64,000 nt of DNA from NCBI GenBank assembly GCA_040307135.1, contig JAWRKD010000130.1:62001-126000 (forward strand). Direction: 5' to 3'. Of the stretch, positions 61,862 to 64,000 are shown piece by piece (positions within the stretch are counted from its first letter, which is position 1; each line of letters begins with the position of its first letter). The notes beneath the pieces were generated by a model. The model was not told where the DNA came from and searched no databases. It worked only from the letters and a program-made list of their open reading frames with translations. Position numbers and translations under genes: made by a program. The stretch is from Aminidesulfovibrio sp040307135 (GTDB lineage: Bacteria > Desulfobacterota > Desulfovibrionia > Desulfovibrionales > Desulfovibrionaceae).

Positions 61862-62941
61862 ATGACGGATCAATCCCGGAGCATGAACCTGCCGCCTGAC
61901 ATCTTCGTCACCGGCTGCCCTCGCTCCGGGACCTATCTGCTGTCCATGATCTTGAACCACCATTTCTCCACGGCGATCCCTCTCGAAACCCATTTCATCC
62001 CGCTCTTCAAACGATTCCTTTTTTTGTGGGGCGATCTGCGCAAGCCGGGCAATCGCACCGCTCTCATGGCGTCCGTTCTCGACTTCCTGGAAATCTGGAC
62101 CCGCTATGAATCGACTGATCGCCATTTCGAGAAAGAAAAACAGTTCAGCCTGTTGGACGTGCGCGACCAGGCGGACGGCATCGCGGCGTCGGCTGCAGGC
62201 TATCCGGAAATGGTGACAGGCCTGTTCCAGGCCTACGCCCGCAAGAAGGGCCTGCTCCGCTGGGGGGACAAAAGCACGTTCCGCCACCACCAGCCCCTGG
62301 ACCTCGTGGCGCAAAGCGTCATGAACCTGAAGGTCATCCACATCATCCGGGATCCGCGCGACGTATGCCTCTCCTGGAGAAAAATCTGGTGCGGCCCCAA
62401 GACGGTCGCCGGAGCAGGCCTGGCCTGGCGGACGCACGTGCGCGAAAAAAGGCGCTGGGGCGCACGCAATCCGGCGCGCTACCTCGAGCTGCGGTACGAA
62501 GACCTCGTCTCCGCCCCCGAGCAGAGCATGGAACGGATCAGCCACTTCCTCGGCGCGGAGGTCGAGAACGCCAGCACGCCGTTCTGGGAATCATCAATGG
62601 CTTCGACACTTTCTGACGGAAAGACACATCCTTTGCTCGGCAGCCCCCTCCAGCCCGGCAATGCCGGCAAGTGGAGATCCGGCATGAGCCGGCGCGATGT
62701 GGACCTGTTGGAGCACATCTGCGGGAGCATGCTCACGGAGCTGGGCTTCCGTACTGCGGGCACCAGCGCCTCCGGCGCATTTGCCCTGCGCCTGCGGACG
62801 GTTCTCGAGAATCTTCGCGAGCAGGTCTCCCTCCAGCATTTCCAGCTGGCGGTCAAGCAGATGCTGCCGGGAGTCCTGTTCCTGACGCGAAAACTCGGGA
62901 TATCCCTGCCGCGGATCATGCCGAACCGCTGCGGGAACTGA
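61862..62941 (+). CDS. Sulfotransferase (PAPS-dependent, Sulfotransfer_3-like)
   Basis: This 359-residue protein has the 5'-phosphosulfate loop IFVTGCPRSGTYLLSMIL (about residues 14-31) and the 3'-phosphate-binding element VIHIIRDPRDVCLSW (about 158-172), both complete. LRYEDLVSAPEQSMERISHFLG follows, typical of sulfotransferases. I chose ATG 61862, near the conserved loop. ATG 61760, overlapping the methyltransferase stop (ATGA), is also in frame and adds 34 residues with atypical codons. It is the fourth sulfotransferase domain in the locus. Confidence 0.85.
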   Translation: MTDQSRSMNLPPDIFVTGCPRSGTYLLSMILNHHFSTAIPLETHFIPLFKRFLFLWGDLRKPGNRTALMASVLDFLEIWTRYESTDRHFEKEKQFSLLDVRDQADGIAASAAGYPEMVTGLFQAYARKKGLLRWGDKSTFRHHQPLDLVAQSVMNLKVIHIIRDPRDVCLSWRKIWCGPKTVAGAGLAWRTHVREKRRWGARNPARYLELRYEDLVSAPEQSMERISHFLGAEVENASTPFWESSMASTLSDGKTHPLLGSPLQPGNAGKWRSGMSRRDVDLLEHICGSMLTELGFRTAGTSASGAFALRLRTVLENLREQVSLQHFQLAVKQMLPGVLFLTRKLGISLPRIMPNRCGN

Positions 62942-62965
62942 ACGCAGGCAGGGCAGGACGCGCCG

Positions 62966-64000
62966 ATGTCCCCACGCGCAGCAGCAAAAACCCTCGTCAA
63001 GGCGGCCCTGGTCTGCGGACTCCTTTACTATCTCATCGCTTCCGGAAAAATCGACCCCACGCTGCTCGTCTCGAAACGCGCCAGTGTCCCGCTCCTTCTT
63101 TTCGGCCTGTCCCTGACCTTCGCCGCCATGTTCCTGCTCATCGTCAAGTTCTGGTACCTGGCGACATCCATCGGCATGGGCCTCACTCTCCTTCAGGCCA
63201 CGCGCATCGGCATGATCGCCTACCTCTTCACCTACTGCGGGTTCGGCGTCATCGGCGGCGAGACAGCTCGCGCCCTGTACGTTTCGCCATTTGCAAAAAA
63301 TAATATGCAAGTCATTTCCTGCGTCATTTGGGACCGCTTCATCGGCGTATTGAGTCTCTCGACTCTCGTCATGCTCGGGTTGTTCGTCAATAGCAGCCAG
63401 AGCATACCAGAACGTTCTGTCCTTTTTGCGATATTCACGATATTCATATTCTTTTGTTTGACATGGCAGTTTTTTATTGCATTCGCAAGTCTATCTCTCT
63501 TCAAAAAGAAGACAGGCTATGCCTTGAACTTCATCTTCATGGCACTGCTCTGTACAGCGTTCGTGTTTCTTGTCAAAAATACATGTTTTATTGCAGTTTA
63601 CATTATTATTGACAATTTTCATTTTGCGGCATCACTGTTTTTCATATCCCTTTGCATCTCGACATGGTTTGGCGCTTTTCTGGCCTTGCGATCCGATCAC
63701 CCCAGCGCGCGGCTGCATTTCATACACAGACTCAATTTTCTGATCCGCGAGAATTTCATCTTCAAAGAAAAGGTCCATGTCTTCTTTTTCAGCCTTCTCA
63801 TGGCCCTCATCGCTCACATCGGATACATAGCGGCTCTCTTCACCTTTTTTGCGGCGCTCTCCGGGGGAACTGCGTACAGCATAAAATTTGACCTCCTTTC
63901 CGCGCCCGTCACTTTTCTCATGAACATCCTCCCGTTTCCTGCTGCCGGGGCCGGAGTGAACGAATTCTTTTACGGGTATTTCATGCACAGCTTGACTGGA
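62966..64000 (+). CDS. Flippase-like / LPG synthase TM domain protein (3' end outside window)
   Basis: The frame is open from ATG 62966 to the end of the window (345 codons) without a stop, so the gene is cut off. It encodes a polytopic protein with about eight helices visible. TYCGFGVIGGETARALYV and, near the end, NILPFPAAGAGVNEFFYGYF match the lysylphosphatidylglycerol synthase TM/AglD-like family (UPF0104), in which members have been linked to lipid or lipid-linked sugar translocation. A role in polymer assembly is inferred. GC falls strongly from about 63300 onward. Confidence 0.82.
   Translation, partial: MSPRAAAKTLVKAALVCGLLYYLIASGKIDPTLLVSKRASVPLLLFGLSLTFAAMFLLIVKFWYLATSIGMGLTLLQATRIGMIAYLFTYCGFGVIGGETARALYVSPFAKNNMQVISCVIWDRFIGVLSLSTLVMLGLFVNSSQSIPERSVLFAIFTIFIFFCLTWQFFIAFASLSLFKKKTGYALNFIFMALLCTAFVFLVKNTCFIAVYIIIDNFHFAASLFFISLCISTWFGAFLALRSDHPSARLHFIHRLNFLIRENFIFKEKVHVFFFSLLMALIAHIGYIAALFTFFAALSGGTAYSIKFDLLSAPVTFLMNILPFPAAGAGVNEFFYGYFMHSLTG

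Overview
The window is about 64 kb of high-GC DNA whose genes follow the codon usage and gene content I associate with Desulfovibrio-like sulfate-reducing bacteria (Desulfobacterota). That placement is an inference from gene families, because no rRNA or other marker is present. Almost all of it is coding, in long plus-strand operons with ATGA/GTGA start-stop overlaps.

Region 1 (1-5745) is the 3' part of an operon for a membrane-bound energy-converting complex of the hydrogenase-4/complex I type: HyfB-, HyfC-, HyfE- and HyfF-like membrane subunits, a HyfG/NuoCD-like large subunit, and a fused ferredoxin/NuoB-like small subunit. The large subunit lacks both Cys-x2-Cys nickel-ligand motifs, so this looks like an 'energy-converting hydrogenase-related' (Ehr) complex and not a true [NiFe] hydrogenase.

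Region 2 (6014-36369) is a type VI secretion system: tssA-tssB-tssC-hcp-tssE-tssF-tssG-clpV-hypothetical-tssJ-tssK-tssL-tssM-AMIN-like protein-vgrG. It is followed by a cargo/adaptor module: a DUF2169 protein fused to pentapeptide repeats, a second pentapeptide protein, a DUF3540-type protein and a DUF4150-type PAAR-like tip. A strong intrinsic terminator follows hcp.

The most notable feature lies inside region 2. The sheath gene tssC is cut after codon 205 by a 4.3-kb integrative element (about 8699-12994). The element carries a 527-residue tyrosine integrase, one membrane-protein cargo gene of mixed composition, and about 1.2 kb of compositionally odd non-coding DNA. Joining the two flanks at a shared GGGA restores a perfect TssC frame (493 residues). 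The joined element ends form an 8-bp inverted repeat around an 11-bp centre, and both ends carry paired TGTCTCAC repeats with the same 13-bp periodicity. The T6SS may therefore be switched off while the element is integrated and restored by precise excision.

Region 3 (36389-42235) holds envelope transport genes: a minus-strand HlyD-like adaptor, a MacB-type ABC permease and ATPase, a TolC-like outer-membrane factor, and a second HlyD-like adaptor.

Region 4 (42246-64000) is a surface-polysaccharide locus. It has a KpsM/KpsT-type ABC exporter, methyltransferases, several glycosyltransferases, a WcbI-like protein, four sulfotransferase domains (one in a sulfotransferase-GT2-GT4 triple fusion), a radical SAM/SPASM protein, a third HlyD-like adaptor, a GT-C-like membrane protein, a split transketolase, a sugar-nucleotide epimerase, a GtrB-like glycosyltransferase, and a partial flippase-like membrane protein running off the end. 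Together they suggest a sulfated, methylated capsule-like polymer exported by an ABC transporter. GC content falls locally in the radical SAM gene and at the right end, suggesting patchwork acquisition.
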